Assembly (NCBI GenBank): GCA_029821635.1
Contig: JALGSW010000011.1
Location: 1 to 64,000, forward strand
Direction: 5' to 3'
Length of the DNA stretch: 64,000 bases
DNA from: Candidatus Zipacnadia bacterium
Lineage (GTDB): Bacteria > Armatimonadota > Zipacnadia > Zipacnadales > UBA5352
Both the position numbers and the translations under genes were made by a program. Below are positions 31,867-42,314 of this stretch, one piece after another. Within the stretch, counting starts at the first letter, position 1, and every line of letters starts with the position of its first letter. Under the pieces are notes generated by a model, which was not told where the DNA came from, did not search any database, and saw nothing but the letters and a program-made list of their open reading frames with translations.

Positions 31867-33933
31867 TCACTCCTCCGCGGACACGTGCAGAAGCTCCCGG
31901 TAGAACGTGTTCGTGGCGCCGTCGGGCGCGGTTACCTCGATCGTGATGAGATTGCGGCCCGGCGCGAGCGTCACATCATGCGAGAAGCGAGAGTAGCCCA
32001 GCCACGGCGGCACTTCGACCGGCTCGCCATTGATCGTTACCGTCGCGCCTGCGCGGCAGGCGCCCCAGATCGTCGCCTGTGCAGGCGAGGTCAGCTCGAC
32101 CTCGCTGCCCGAGACAGGCTTGATCGTGGCCGGCGTGCTCAGCAGCGCGCTCAAAGGCGACGCGCTCACCAGCGCCAGCGGCTCGCGCCCCAGCGCCTCG
32201 ATCTCATTCGCGATAAGCTGCCGGAAGCGATGGATCCACGCCGCGTCCGCACGGTAGCTCTGCAGCCGGAAGCCGGTCGCGAGCGTGCTCGCCCATGACT
32301 CGGCCGCGAACTGCGCCTGCAGGCCCTCCTCAAGCTCCCCGTACGCGCCCAGCTTCTCCACCGCGGCCTCGGCCCGCTCCTCCAGCAGCATCAGCATGTC
32401 GTACTCATCCATGCCCTGCCGGAAGGCCTCCCAGCGCAGCGACGAGCGCCAGACGGGGTCGTGCTCGCGCGGCGGGTAGAGCAGGTGGCCGTTGCCGAAG
32501 TCGTAGTACGTCTTGTCCCGCCTCTCGCTCTTGATCGGCCGGATCTCGGTCCACGGGTCCGGCTCGCCCTCGTACTCGTCGCCATAGCCCCCACCGTAGC
32601 TGCGCAGCGACCACCAGAGCGCTCCCGTGAAGCCGTTCTTCGCCAGAGCCGCCGGGAAGAGGCGCATCGCGCCGGGGTTCCACTCAGCATTGAGCATGTA
32701 CGCCGAGTTGAGGTACGCCCACATCTCCATGCCGTGCGCCCGGCGGATCAGCCACTGCTCGGGCGCCTCGTCCGCGCGCACCGCGAAGAGGTGCCAGCCC
32801 GGACACCAGATGTCCAGATGCTCCGCCAGCTCGTCGCTCATAGAGTTCGTGGTCAGGAGGATGCGCAGTTCGGGCCAGACGGCCTTCGCCCGGCGGCACA
32901 TCTCCGCGGTCAGCGGGAACATCTCCTCGGGAAGCTCGTCGCCGATCTTCCAGATCACCCGGTCGGCCCAGCCGCGCTCGCGCAGGTGGTCGCCCACGCC
33001 GCGCATGTACTGCTCGAAGAGCGGCCAGAACTCGTCCGAACCGACAGCGACCGGCCTGCTCAGGTACCTGTCGCGCGGTCCCCGGCTGGTCAGCGGCATT
33101 GTCGGCGGCACGCCGATGGTCAAGAAGCCAAGCTCGTCGAGGAGCAGTTCCGCCTGCTCGTCATACTCCTCGAAGCCGAGTGTCATGACACCATTGTCGT
33201 CAACGTCGATCTCGATGCCGGCGGCCCCGTACTTGAGCGTATTCACGTCGAGCTCGCGCAGGCGGCGGAAGACCTCTGGATCGCGCTCGACGGTGCTTGA
33301 GTAGTTGATCAGCCGATGCTCCTCCGGCAGGGCGATCTCCCAGACGGTGAGCGCGACCGGCACCGTCGCGGAGAATCCGCCGCCCTCGACGGTGACGCTG
33401 CCCGCATACTCGCCGGCCTCCGCGTCGCGCGGGACCTCGATCGTCAGCAGGAGCGTGGTATTCGTGCCCGCCGGTGCGTCGAAGGGCCCCGGCGGCTCCA
33501 GCGGATCGGGCAGCATCCCGCTCTGGCCGGTGCGCAGGCCGTAGTGGTAGCTTCCGCGCCGCACCTGCGTGTATGCGACACGCTCCCACCTCCACGCTTC
33601 CGCGGGAATCGCTCCCGGCCCATCGAGGGCGCTGAAGCGCAGGTCGAGGCCGGTCAGCGCGGCCGTGGGGCGCAGGACGAGCTGCACCTGCTCGCTCTCA
33701 CCTCGTGCGGCAGCCAGCTCGACGCGTTCGGCGCGCAGGAGGTCTTCGGCTTGCGCGAGGTCCTCGTCAGGGAGGACCTTCTGCGTCGGGCAGCGCACGA
33801 AGATCGCGCAGTCTGCGCCATCGTGCAGCAGCACGGGCCGCATCAGTTGCGGATCAGGCAGGTCGGCGTGCGCGGCGGCAACCGCAAGCGCAAGCCCCAG
33901 GGTCAGCAGCATTGTCCGCTTCATCGCCATCAC
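31867..33933 (-). CDS. Secreted DUF4091-type (glycoside hydrolase-like) protein
   Basis: Signal peptide; VPRDAEAGEYAGSVTVEGGGF; SLRWEAFRQGMDEYDMLMLLEERA C-terminal helix typical of DUF4091 proteins. Confidence 0.72.
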   Translation of the reverse strand: MMAMKRTMLLTLGLALAVAAAHADLPDPQLMRPVLLHDGADCAIFVRCPTQKVLPDEDLAQAEDLLRAERVELAAARGESEQVQLVLRPTAALTGLDLRFSALDGPGAIPAEAWRWERVAYTQVRRGSYHYGLRTGQSGMLPDPLEPPGPFDAPAGTNTTLLLTIEVPRDAEAGEYAGSVTVEGGGFSATVPVALTVWEIALPEEHRLINYSSTVERDPEVFRRLRELDVNTLKYGAAGIEIDVDDNGVMTLGFEEYDEQAELLLDELGFLTIGVPPTMPLTSRGPRDRYLSRPVAVGSDEFWPLFEQYMRGVGDHLRERGWADRVIWKIGDELPEEMFPLTAEMCRRAKAVWPELRILLTTNSMSDELAEHLDIWCPGWHLFAVRADEAPEQWLIRRAHGMEMWAYLNSAYMLNAEWNPGAMRLFPAALAKNGFTGALWWSLRSYGGGYGDEYEGEPDPWTEIRPIKSERRDKTYYDFGNGHLLYPPREHDPVWRSSLRWEAFRQGMDEYDMLMLLEERAEAAVEKLGAYGELEEGLQAQFAAESWASTLATGFRLQSYRADAAWIHRFRQLIANEIEALGREPLALVSASPLSALLSTPATIKPVSGSEVELTSPAQATIWGACRAGATVTINGEPVEVPPWLGYSRFSHDVTLAPGRNLITIEVTAPDGATNTFYRELLHVSAEE

Positions 33934-36900
33934 CCCGCAGGGAGCTCTACCGCGTTATTCGCCTCGTAGAGCTCCGTGATTACGTCTTCCGGGTCAACGA
34001 TCACGGTGAACTGCCGCCCGCGGCGGTCGTTCGGCACCTCGAAGGTCAGCTCCACCACGCGCGCATTGCAGTCGCTCGGCGCCTCCAGCGGCCCCGCCGT
34101 CGCGGTCAGGTCGGGCTTGCCGTCATCGCCGCGGGCGATCACCGTGAACTGCGGCGCCTCTCCCCCACCGATGTTGTGCACGCGCGCGGTAATGGTCGTC
34201 GCGTCGTCGCTGATCACCGTGTCCTGCGGGCAGATCGCCAGGTCCGGGCGCGCGTAGTAGTCCTCGCCCGACGCCTCGATCTGCTCGATCCGCAGCGCGA
34301 CGGTGGTGCGCGGCGGCAGCTCCACGTCGAGCGCCGAGCCCTTCGCGAGGCTCAGCTCGCGCGTGGAGGTGGCCTCGTCGGGCACGCCGTCCTCGTCCGC
34401 GTCCGGGCCGATGGTCACGCGGTAGGAGCCCGGCTCCAGCCGCCAGAGCGTGATCGCGCCCTGCTGCGCCCTCGCCTCGAAGTTGTAGGCCATCAGGCTC
34501 AGGCTCTGCGCGTCGGCCTCGAGCACCCACGCGGCGAAGTCCGGCGACATCCCCTGCCAGGAAATCGCGTGCGTCGGGTAGATGTAGTTGCGGTAGCCGG
34601 GCTGGCCGCCGAGGTACATGCGGTCCACGAGGTCCTTGGAGATCGCCACGCGGTCGGCCGACTGCTCGATCCAGGTGGCGGTAGCCGGGCTGGCCGCCGA
34701 GGTACATGCGGTCCACGAGGTCCTTGGAGATCGCCACGCGGTCGGCCGACTGCTCGATCCAGGTGTGCATCGGAAAGAGCAGCTCAATGCGCTCCCACGA
34801 GGCTTTGAGCGCAGTCAGCAGCGCGTCGCGGTCGCCGAACTGCTTCCACGCCGCGTAGTGCACCTGCGTGCGCGGGTCGTTGCCCATCGAGGGCTTGAGG
34901 TCTCCATAGGAGTAGCCGTCGGCCTGCGCGCGGAGCATCTCGGCGTAGTCGCCCATGACCGAGCGCTCGACCATGTCCGGCATCATGTTCGCGTCGATCA
35001 TGCCCTGGTCGAGCCAGACGCGGTGGGCGAGCAGGTAGCGGTCATCGCCGGTCCACTCGGCCAGCGCAAGGTACATGTTCTCTGAGCCGTAGCCGCCGAA
35101 GGCGTGGGTGGTGCTGACGACCCCGCGGTCCTCGAAGCGCACGGCACTGGGCAGGTAGCTCACGCGGCCCTCGATCGGCCCGTTTTCGGCGATGCTCTTC
35201 TCCACGAGGTCGAGCCAGGCATCGCCATACTCCCGCACGAGGCGCGTGGCGCGGTCATTGCGCGACCACCAACCGACGTAGAGCGGCCCGTGCAGCATTA
35301 GCGTGCTGGAGAGCACGTCCTGATCGTAGGGCGTCTCGGTGACGATCTGCCGCGCACCGTAGAGCTTCGACTTGAAGTGCCGGAAGCCTTGCGTCATGCC
35401 GGTGAGGTGCTCGTCCACGGTGCGCGTGCCATCCATCAGCCGCTCCATGTAGACCGGGTTGCCCGGATACATCTCCGCGGCGCGGCACAGCGCGTTGATG
35501 CCGTCCTCGTAGGCGTGCAGCGGGTCGGTGGTGCGGCGGTTGATGCCGTCCTCGATGAGCACGTCGTAGCAGGTGTCGGCGAGGCGCCGCACCGAGTCGG
35601 CAATGCGCCCGTCCACGTCCGAGATCATGCTCAGCGACACCCAGTCGTTGATGAGGTCGGTATCATCGCCGAGGAAGTGCCCGAACTCCCCGTTGGGCGC
35701 CTGCCGGTGGTCGATCCACCAGTTCACGAAGTCCAGGTCCCTCCGCAGAGCCGCGCGCTGGTAGGCGGCCCACTCAGGCGCGCCCGCTGCGTCCGGGGGC
35801 TGCAGGGCCGTGCGATCGACCGGCTCGCTCGGGTGCGTCCAGATGTGCACCGCGCGGGCGTAGTAGTCATCGGGGAAGCGCGTGTGCAGGTCGTTCAGCG
35901 CGCGATGCAGCTCCATGAACACGCCCGTGCGCTCGGCGAGCCGGTCCATCGCAACCTTCCCCCACGGCCGCGGCTCGGAGACGTCAATGAAGCGATCCTT
36001 GACGTAGGCGAGCTGATCGTGGCGGTACTGCCCGGCCAGCGCCTCCTTCGGCTCGATGAGCAGGTCGAAGCGCGACTGGTGGTCGGCGTCCCAGACCAAC
36101 TCGGCATCATTGCTCGCGAGCAGCCTGATCCAGACCGGGCGGCCGTCGGGGATCACCGTGTCGCGGATGTCGAGCGTAAGGTCGAGGGCCTGCACGCCAT
36201 CCCACGCGCCCTGCGAGGTAACCTCGAAGTCCGCGATCTGCCGCGATGGGACGATCGGGTCGGCGGCGAGCAGCCACAGCGTCGTGCCGGGCTGCAGGTC
36301 GCGGAAGTACAGGCGCGCGCGGATGGCCCCAAGCGCGCGGTCGGCGGAGTCGGCCGGCAGCATCAGGTGGTAGAAGCGCATAGCCTGCATCGGCAGCGCG
36401 CGGGCCTCGGCCGGGGCCTCGCGCGCGCAGCGCAGAGCGGCGCGGTCGTAGGGCTCATACTTGCTGACGATGACGCGCCCGATCTCCGACGACCAGTCGG
36501 TCCACGCGTCGGCGGAGAGGTAGTGCCGCTCGGGCTCACCGGAGAGGTCGCCCGCGTCCTCGCGGAAGGTCTCGAAGAAGCCGATCTCGCGGATGCGCGT
36601 GGGCGGTGGCGGATTCTCTGGCTGCCCCTCCGCATCGGCCTCGGGATCGGGATCGGCGAAGAAGGTCATCGCGGTCTGCGTCTGCGCCCCGTCGAACTCC
36701 CGCGCCAGCAGCGGCTGATCGCTGCGTAGCGGCATCCACGCCTCGCCCTCGGGCTCGAAGATCTGCTCGCCGCGGTACATCTGCCCAAGGCAGTGCCCGC
36801 GGATGCGCAGGTAGTCCCAGCGCTCGCCCTCGTCAAGGCTCAGGATCAGCCCGCCCTCGTCCTGGAAGGAGTAGCCGTGGTAGGTCAGCGGCCAGCGTGT

Positions 36901-37872
36901 GAAGCGGTCGCCATCGCAGACCTTCCACGCCTGCGAGTAGATCGCGCGGGCGTCGTCGATCCCGGCCTGGCGGACGAGCAGCGTCTCATCTTCGCCCGCA
37001 GGCTCGATGCCGAGCAGCGGCTGGCCCTCCCAGCCGAGGTAGTCGGCGCGGTGGGCGGCGAGTTCAGGCGTCCACGCAGCCGCGACCGCGGGCAAGTCCG
37101 GCTGGCCCTCGTAGACCACTCGGACCTCCTCGTCGCTGAGCGGTCGCGAGAACACGCGCAGCTCATCGAGCGCGAAGGGCTGCTGAGTGCCTCCCCAGTA
37201 GTTCCATTCGCCGATGAGCAGCTTGTCCGGCTCGAGGTCCTCGGTCTGCCAGGTGCGCGCTTCCGAGCGGGTGCGCTCGCCGTTCACGTAGAGGCGGAAG
37301 CCCTCGCTTTCATCCCACGCGAAGGCGAGGTGATACCAGGTCTCGCCCTCCCACGGCTCTGACTCGAAGTCGAAGCTGCCGCCCCACGGTCCGTGGACGA
37401 GGATGCGCCCGTAACGCCCGCGCAGGCCGTATGCCATCGCCTCGCGCGAGACGGAGGTGATGCTGAGCAGGCTGTGGTGGACCTGACCGATGGGTCGGTC
37501 GAACTTGACCCAGAACGCAACCGTGCCGCGCCGGAGGTTGACGTTGCCGGAGGCGTCGTAGCGATGCGACTGCCCGCGCTCCATGCGCAGAGCCTTCTCC
37601 ACCACGCCCTCGGTGTCACGCGCGCGGTACAGGCCGATGTCCTTCTGATTGCCGCGATCGTAGGGGTTGAGCACCACGTCGCGGGAGCCGCGGGCGATGT
37701 CCGCCTCCAGGCCCCGCCCGTAGAAGTCGGAGTAGCCGTCGTTGAAGGTCGCGCGCAGCGTCTCCGCCTGGTCGGGCGGGAGATCGACCGCAACGGGCGC
37801 GTACGCCTGCGCGTAGACGAGCGCGCAGGCGATCAGGGCGAGGAGCGCAAACGCCGGGCGGCTGAGCTTCAT
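33930..37872 (-). pseudogene. LamG/toroid/CARDB-type large secreted protein split by an 88-bp tandem duplication
   Basis: ORF 34123-37887 and ORF 33930-34787 each carry IEQSADRVAISKDLVDRMYLGGQPGYR; removing 88 bp restores one frame. N-terminal LamG-like domain, C-terminal CARDB-like domain (RPDLAICPQDTVISDDATTITARVHNIGGGEAPQFTV). Confidence 0.85.
34590..34765. repeat. Exact 2 x 88-bp tandem duplication
   Basis: 34590-34677 = 34678-34765 (GCGGTAGCCGGGCTGGCCGCCGAGGTACATGCGGTCCACGAGG...CTCGATCCAGGTG). Confidence 0.95.
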
Positions 37873-38049
37873 TGAAGTGACCTCCATGGATGGGCCGGCT
37901 TGTCCCGCGGTGGTTCAGGTTCCCGTGTGAGGTCGCCCACACCTGCCGGATCGCTGCAGGGCGCTCGCGCGGCCCCCCCGGCTTGACTCCCGCCCCCCAT
38001 CGTCGTACCCTGCCCGCGCAGGTCAGTGAGACCAACCGGGAGGCCGACC

Positions 38050-38880
38050 ATGCCCTTCGCTTACCGTCGCGAATACCGCGGTCCCGTGCAGCTCGTCGCC
38101 TTCGACTGGGCAGGGACGATCGTTGACTTCGGCTGTCAGGCGCCCGCGCTGGCCTTCGTCGAGCTGTTCCGCGATGCGGGCGTGGAGGTCTCCGTCGAGC
38201 AGGCGCGCGGGCCGATGGGCATCGGCAAGCGCGAGCACATCGCCGCACTGCTCGCCGAGCCCGAGATCGCCCGCGTGTGGAGCGAGGCGCGCGGCGCGCA
38301 GCCGACCTCCGCCGACACCGAGCGGCTCTACGAGGCGTTCCACCCGATCCAGATACGCATGGCGGTCGATCGTGCGGAGATGATCCCCGGCGTGCTGGAG
38401 ACGATCGGCTGGCTGCGCGCGCGCGACACGATGGTCGCCACCAACACCGGCTACTTCCGCGAGGTGCTCGACGCGATCCTGCCGGTGGCCGCCGAGCAGG
38501 GCTTCGAGGCCGACTCGAACGTGTGCGCCACCGACGTGCCCGAGGCGCGGCCCGCCCCGTGGATGCTGGTGGTGAACATGCTGGAGACGGGCGTCTACCC
38601 CGCCGAGGCGGTCGTGAAGGTCGGCGACACGATCCCCGACGTTGAAGAGGGCCTCAACGCCGGCGCCTGGACGGTCGGCGTGATCGAGTCGGGCAACACG
38701 ATCGGGCTGCGCGAGGAGGAGTTGGGCGATCTCCCGCGCGGCGCGCTGGCGGAGATGGCCGAGCGCGCGCGCCTGACGCTGCAGCGCGCGGGCGTGCACT
38801 ACACGATCCCCACCATCGCGGACCTGCCGCCGATCATCGAGGACATCGAGCTGCGGCTGCGGCGGGGCGAGCGCCCGTGA
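38050..38880 (+). CDS. phnX: Phosphonoacetaldehyde hydrolase (phosphonatase)
   Basis: HAD motif VAFDWAGTIVDFG, Schiff-base lysine context GPMGIGKREHIAALL, VKVGDTIPDVEEGLNAGAWTVGV. Confidence 0.92.
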   Translation: MPFAYRREYRGPVQLVAFDWAGTIVDFGCQAPALAFVELFRDAGVEVSVEQARGPMGIGKREHIAALLAEPEIARVWSEARGAQPTSADTERLYEAFHPIQIRMAVDRAEMIPGVLETIGWLRARDTMVATNTGYFREVLDAILPVAAEQGFEADSNVCATDVPEARPAPWMLVVNMLETGVYPAEAVVKVGDTIPDVEEGLNAGAWTVGVIESGNTIGLREEELGDLPRGALAEMAERARLTLQRAGVHYTIPTIADLPPIIEDIELRLRRGERP

Positions 38881-39977
38881 GCCTCCCGGCGCGCTGCCAG
38901 GCCATCGTCTTCGATCCGACCGACCGATCGCTGCGCCTGCGCGAGCTGCCGATGCGGCCGCTGCGCCCCGGCGAGGTGCTGGTGCGCGTGCGCCTGAGCG
39001 CGATCTGTGGCTCGGACCTGCACACGATCCGCGGACGGCGCGATCCCGGCGGGCCGCTGGTGCTCGGCCACGAGATCGTGGGCGAGGTCGCGGCTCTCGG
39101 CGAGGGCGTGGAGGCCGACTGCCTCGGCGAGCCGCTGGCGGTGGGCGACCGCATCACCTGGGCGATCGCGGCAAGCTGCGGGCGCTGCTTCTTCTGCACG
39201 CGAGGCATTCCTCAGAAGTGTGTAACTCTGTTTAAGTACGGGCACCAGAAGCTTGACAGCCTTACACCGCTGAGCGGCGGCTTCGCGGAGTACTGCTACC
39301 TCGTGCCCGGCAGCGCCTACTACCGCCTCCCCGACGAACTGCCGGATGCCATCGCGGTCTTCGCAAACTGCTCGCTCTCGACGATGCAGGCGGCGGCGCG
39401 GCTGGCGGATGTGCGTCCGGGCGAGTCGGTGCTGGTGCAGGGGGCGGGGCTGGTCGGGCTGTGCGCGATGGCGCTGAGCGCCCACCGGAGGGCGCGGTCG
39501 ATCGTGGTGGTCGATCCATGCGAGGCGCGGGTCAGGCAGGCCGCGCACTTCGGAGCATCACACACCATCGGCGTGGACCTGCCCGGAGACGAACTCGTCG
39601 CGGAGCTGAGCGAGGCCACCGAGTGCGGGCGAGGCTTTGACGTGGCGATCGAGGCCTGCGGTGTGCCATCGGTGGTGCGCGACGGGATCGCGGCGCTGCG
39701 CATCGGTGGGCGCTACGTGCTGGCGGGCTGCGTCTTCCCCGACGCGACCGCGCAGCTCGACCTGCACACGTTGACGACGAAGCTCCTCACGCTGCAGGGC
39801 CTGCACAACTACACGCCGCTGGACCTGCAGGAGGCGCTGCGCTTTCTGACCGACGGCCCCCAGCGCTTCGCGTTCGGCAGCGTGGTGCGCGAGGTCTTCC
39901 CGCTGGAGGAGATCGACGCGGCGCTGGCGCTGATGGAGAGCGATCCGTCCGTCCTGCGCGTGGCGCTGAGGCCCTGA
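38877..39977 (+). CDS. Zn-dependent alcohol dehydrogenase, phosphonate-catabolism-associated type
   Basis: MDR motifs ICGSDLHTIRGRRDPGGPLVLGHEIVGEV, CGRCFFCTRGIPQKC, VLVQGAGLVGLCAMALSA; overlaps phnX by 4 nt. Confidence 0.85.
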   Translation: MSLPARCQAIVFDPTDRSLRLRELPMRPLRPGEVLVRVRLSAICGSDLHTIRGRRDPGGPLVLGHEIVGEVAALGEGVEADCLGEPLAVGDRITWAIAASCGRCFFCTRGIPQKCVTLFKYGHQKLDSLTPLSGGFAEYCYLVPGSAYYRLPDELPDAIAVFANCSLSTMQAAARLADVRPGESVLVQGAGLVGLCAMALSAHRRARSIVVVDPCEARVRQAAHFGASHTIGVDLPGDELVAELSEATECGRGFDVAIEACGVPSVVRDGIAALRIGGRYVLAGCVFPDATAQLDLHTLTTKLLTLQGLHNYTPLDLQEALRFLTDGPQRFAFGSVVREVFPLEEIDAALALMESDPSVLRVALRP

Positions 39978-40055
39978 CGGCCCCGGCGCGCCTGTCCCGA
40001 GGCCGCCGTCGCCGTTGCCGTACACCCTCTCAGCCATTTGCCGTCATCGCTGCAG

Positions 40056-40108
40056 TTTCCTGTTGGCGCGCAGCGCCATCCTGTCGGCGCGAAGCGCCGA
40101 TTCCTGTT
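40056..40108 (-). repeat. Hairpin/ACAGGA element, copy B
   Basis: Plus strand TTTCCTGTT-GGCGCgcaGCGCC-ATCCTGT-CGGCGCgaaGCGCCG-ATTCCTGTT. Confidence 0.75.
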
Positions 40109-40137
40109 ACGAAGCCGTTCCGTCCGGCGTCCCTCGC

Positions 40138-40926
40138 CTACCCCTTCGCGCCCTCGCACGCGCCTATCAGCTCGTCCGAGGTCAGCGTGAAGCCCAGCAG
40201 CATCTCGACCTCGAGGATCGCCGCCTCGGTCAGCGCCATCGCGTCGTAGGTGGAGCCGGCCTCGATCGCGCTGGTGCAGTCGCGCAGCAGCACGAGGTTG
40301 TACCCCCGGCGCCCGAAGGCGCGCATGCCGTAGTCGCGTCCGGGCACGCACATGTTCGCCGCGAAGCCGCAGTAGAAGAGGTGCACGATCCCCTCGTGGC
40401 GGCAGAGGCGATGGAGCTGCTCGCCCGTCGCGACCACGAAGTCATCCGGCTGCGGCTCGAGGCAGCCGACGATGCACCGGCCCTCAAGCTCGGCCTCGAG
40501 CCACGCATTCAGCGCCAGCTCGGGGAGCCTGCTGAACTGCGCGCACGCCCCCTCCTTGCCCCGGAACTCCGCGGGCGGCCACGCGGGCGGCTCGCCCGCC
40601 GCGTCGAAGATGTCCGCGTCGCACGCGAACTTCGTCCACTGCGGGTACATGCGCGCCTGCGCGGGTGAGGGCGCGTGGATCACCGCCATGCCCGCGTCTC
40701 GGCAGGCCTGCGCGACCGGCGCGATGCGCTCGCTGCAGATCACCTCGGCGCGCTGCTGATGAGTGACGATCGGGTGGCGGTCCCAGCAGTCCACCATCAC
40801 GAGGCCCGCCTCGGCCGGATCCATCTCCCACTCGACGAACGCTCGCTGGAAGTTCGCCTCGACGTAGTCCACGCCCTCATCGACCGCGTGCCGCTGGTAG
40901 CGCGGCTTGAGCTTGAGCATGCCCAT
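40138..40926 (-). CDS. Isochorismatase-family cysteine hydrolase
   Basis: AGLVMVDCWDRHP, IAPVAQACRDAGMAVIHAPSP, LFYCGFAANMCVPGRDYGMRAFGRRGYNLVLLRDCTSA. Confidence 0.88.
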   Translation of the reverse strand: MGMLKLKPRYQRHAVDEGVDYVEANFQRAFVEWEMDPAEAGLVMVDCWDRHPIVTHQQRAEVICSERIAPVAQACRDAGMAVIHAPSPAQARMYPQWTKFACDADIFDAAGEPPAWPPAEFRGKEGACAQFSRLPELALNAWLEAELEGRCIVGCLEPQPDDFVVATGEQLHRLCRHEGIVHLFYCGFAANMCVPGRDYGMRAFGRRGYNLVLLRDCTSAIEAGSTYDAMALTEAAILEVEMLLGFTLTSDELIGACEGAKG

Positions 40927-40946
40927 CGCTGATGCCTCCCGAGGTG

Positions 40947-42143
40947 TCACTGCTGCTGCGCCCAACCGACGAACGTGTGCACGCCGGTGAAGATCTCCCT
41001 GAACTCGCCCTCGTGCCCGCCCACGAACAGCGCCGCGTCCTCGTCCCCCTCCGACCACGCGGCGATCGCTTCGCCGTCGGGCCGCCATGCGCAGCGGGCC
41101 CACTGCAGCGGCAGGGCCCGCTCGGGCAGGCTGCGGCGCTCGCCCGTCGCGTCCTCGATGACGCTGATGGTGACGGGGGCCTCATCGCCGATCACGAAGG
41201 CCAGGTCGCCCGCGGCGCTGGCATCGAAGCCCAATGCGGTCACCTCGACCACCGGCATCGGGTCGGCGTCGCGCGCGCAGAAGAAGATGCCGCCGGTCTC
41301 GACCTCATTGGCCGCCGCGTCATAGAGTACGCCGGAGCTATCCCCCAGCCAGTGCAGCGTGCCGAACGCGGGCCCGAGGTCGAGGCGCTCGGCCTCCCCC
41401 ACCGCGCTGGCGAAGCACAGCATCCCGCCCTCCCACGCGCGGCTGAAGGCGATGGTCTGACCGTCGGGCGAGTACGCCGGGAAGGACGCTGCGTAGATGT
41501 CGTTGCTGGCAGGCGCCACCTGCACCACGTCTCCGCCGCTGCGGTGCACGATCCACAGCCCCTGCCCGCGCTCTTGCTCATCGCGCAGACAAACGGCCAG
41601 GTACTGGCTGTCCGGTGACCACGCGAAGTGGCCGCCCTGGCCGAGCTGCGTGATCTGGGCGACCGTGCCCTCGAGGTCGCGGAGCCGTAGATCGCCGTCC
41701 TCAATCCAAGCGAGCCACTGGCTGTCGGGTGAGAACTGAGGCGCCGCGCGCCGAACCGCCCCGCCCTCAAGCGCGCCCGCTATCTCCTCGGCGACGCCGT
41801 CCCCGATGCTCACGACATGCAGCGACTGGTCGGCGTCGAGCAGTGCCACGCGCGAGCCGTCAGGCGAGACGCTCGCCTGGCGGTAGTACGGCTCCTCGGC
41901 GTACGTGAAGAGTGTGCGTGGGTCGCCGCCTGCGGCAGGAATCGCCAGCAGGTGCATGCCGTCGCCAACAACGCATGACCAGCCATCGGTCGAGGCGGCC
42001 ACATCCGCCGTGGCGTCCGGCGTCGCATGGGCGGGTGGTTGCGGATCGGGCGGCGGCGCCTCCGTGTTGGCGGCGGGCCTGCAGCCCCCGATCAGGACGG
42101 TCAGGCACAGCGCAAGCGGGATCATCAGCGCGCGTCGTGTCAT
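40947..42143 (-). CDS. TolB-like WD40 beta-propeller lipoprotein
   Basis: Lipobox LTVLIGGC; propeller repeats (ASVSPDGSRVALLD, PQFSPDSQWLAWIEDG, FAWSPDSQYLAVCLRD, PAYSPDGQTIAFSR). Confidence 0.82.
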   Translation of the reverse strand: MTRRALMIPLALCLTVLIGGCRPAANTEAPPPDPQPPAHATPDATADVAASTDGWSCVVGDGMHLLAIPAAGGDPRTLFTYAEEPYYRQASVSPDGSRVALLDADQSLHVVSIGDGVAEEIAGALEGGAVRRAAPQFSPDSQWLAWIEDGDLRLRDLEGTVAQITQLGQGGHFAWSPDSQYLAVCLRDEQERGQGLWIVHRSGGDVVQVAPASNDIYAASFPAYSPDGQTIAFSRAWEGGMLCFASAVGEAERLDLGPAFGTLHWLGDSSGVLYDAAANEVETGGIFFCARDADPMPVVEVTALGFDASAAGDLAFVIGDEAPVTISVIEDATGERRSLPERALPLQWARCAWRPDGEAIAAWSEGDEDAALFVGGHEGEFREIFTGVHTFVGWAQQQ

Positions 42144-42246
42144 GGTCGCGACCTCCCCGGCACATGTGAGGTCCACAGACTTCAGTCGCAGAGGGTGTTC
42201 GCGACGGTGGCCCGCGCACCTGCCGCGGCGCTTGCGCAGACACGCG

Positions 42247-42287
42247 AACGGGGACGCCGGTGAGCGCTTGCTCCCGGCGTCCCCGTT
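42247..42287 (-). terminator. Strong hairpin downstream of 42315 gene (no T-tract)
   Basis: AACGGGGACGCCGG / CCGGCGTCCCCGTT, 14-bp stem, 13-nt loop. Confidence 0.5.
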
Positions 42288-42314
42288 GCGGTTCGTGACT
42301 GCGCGATGCGGGCG

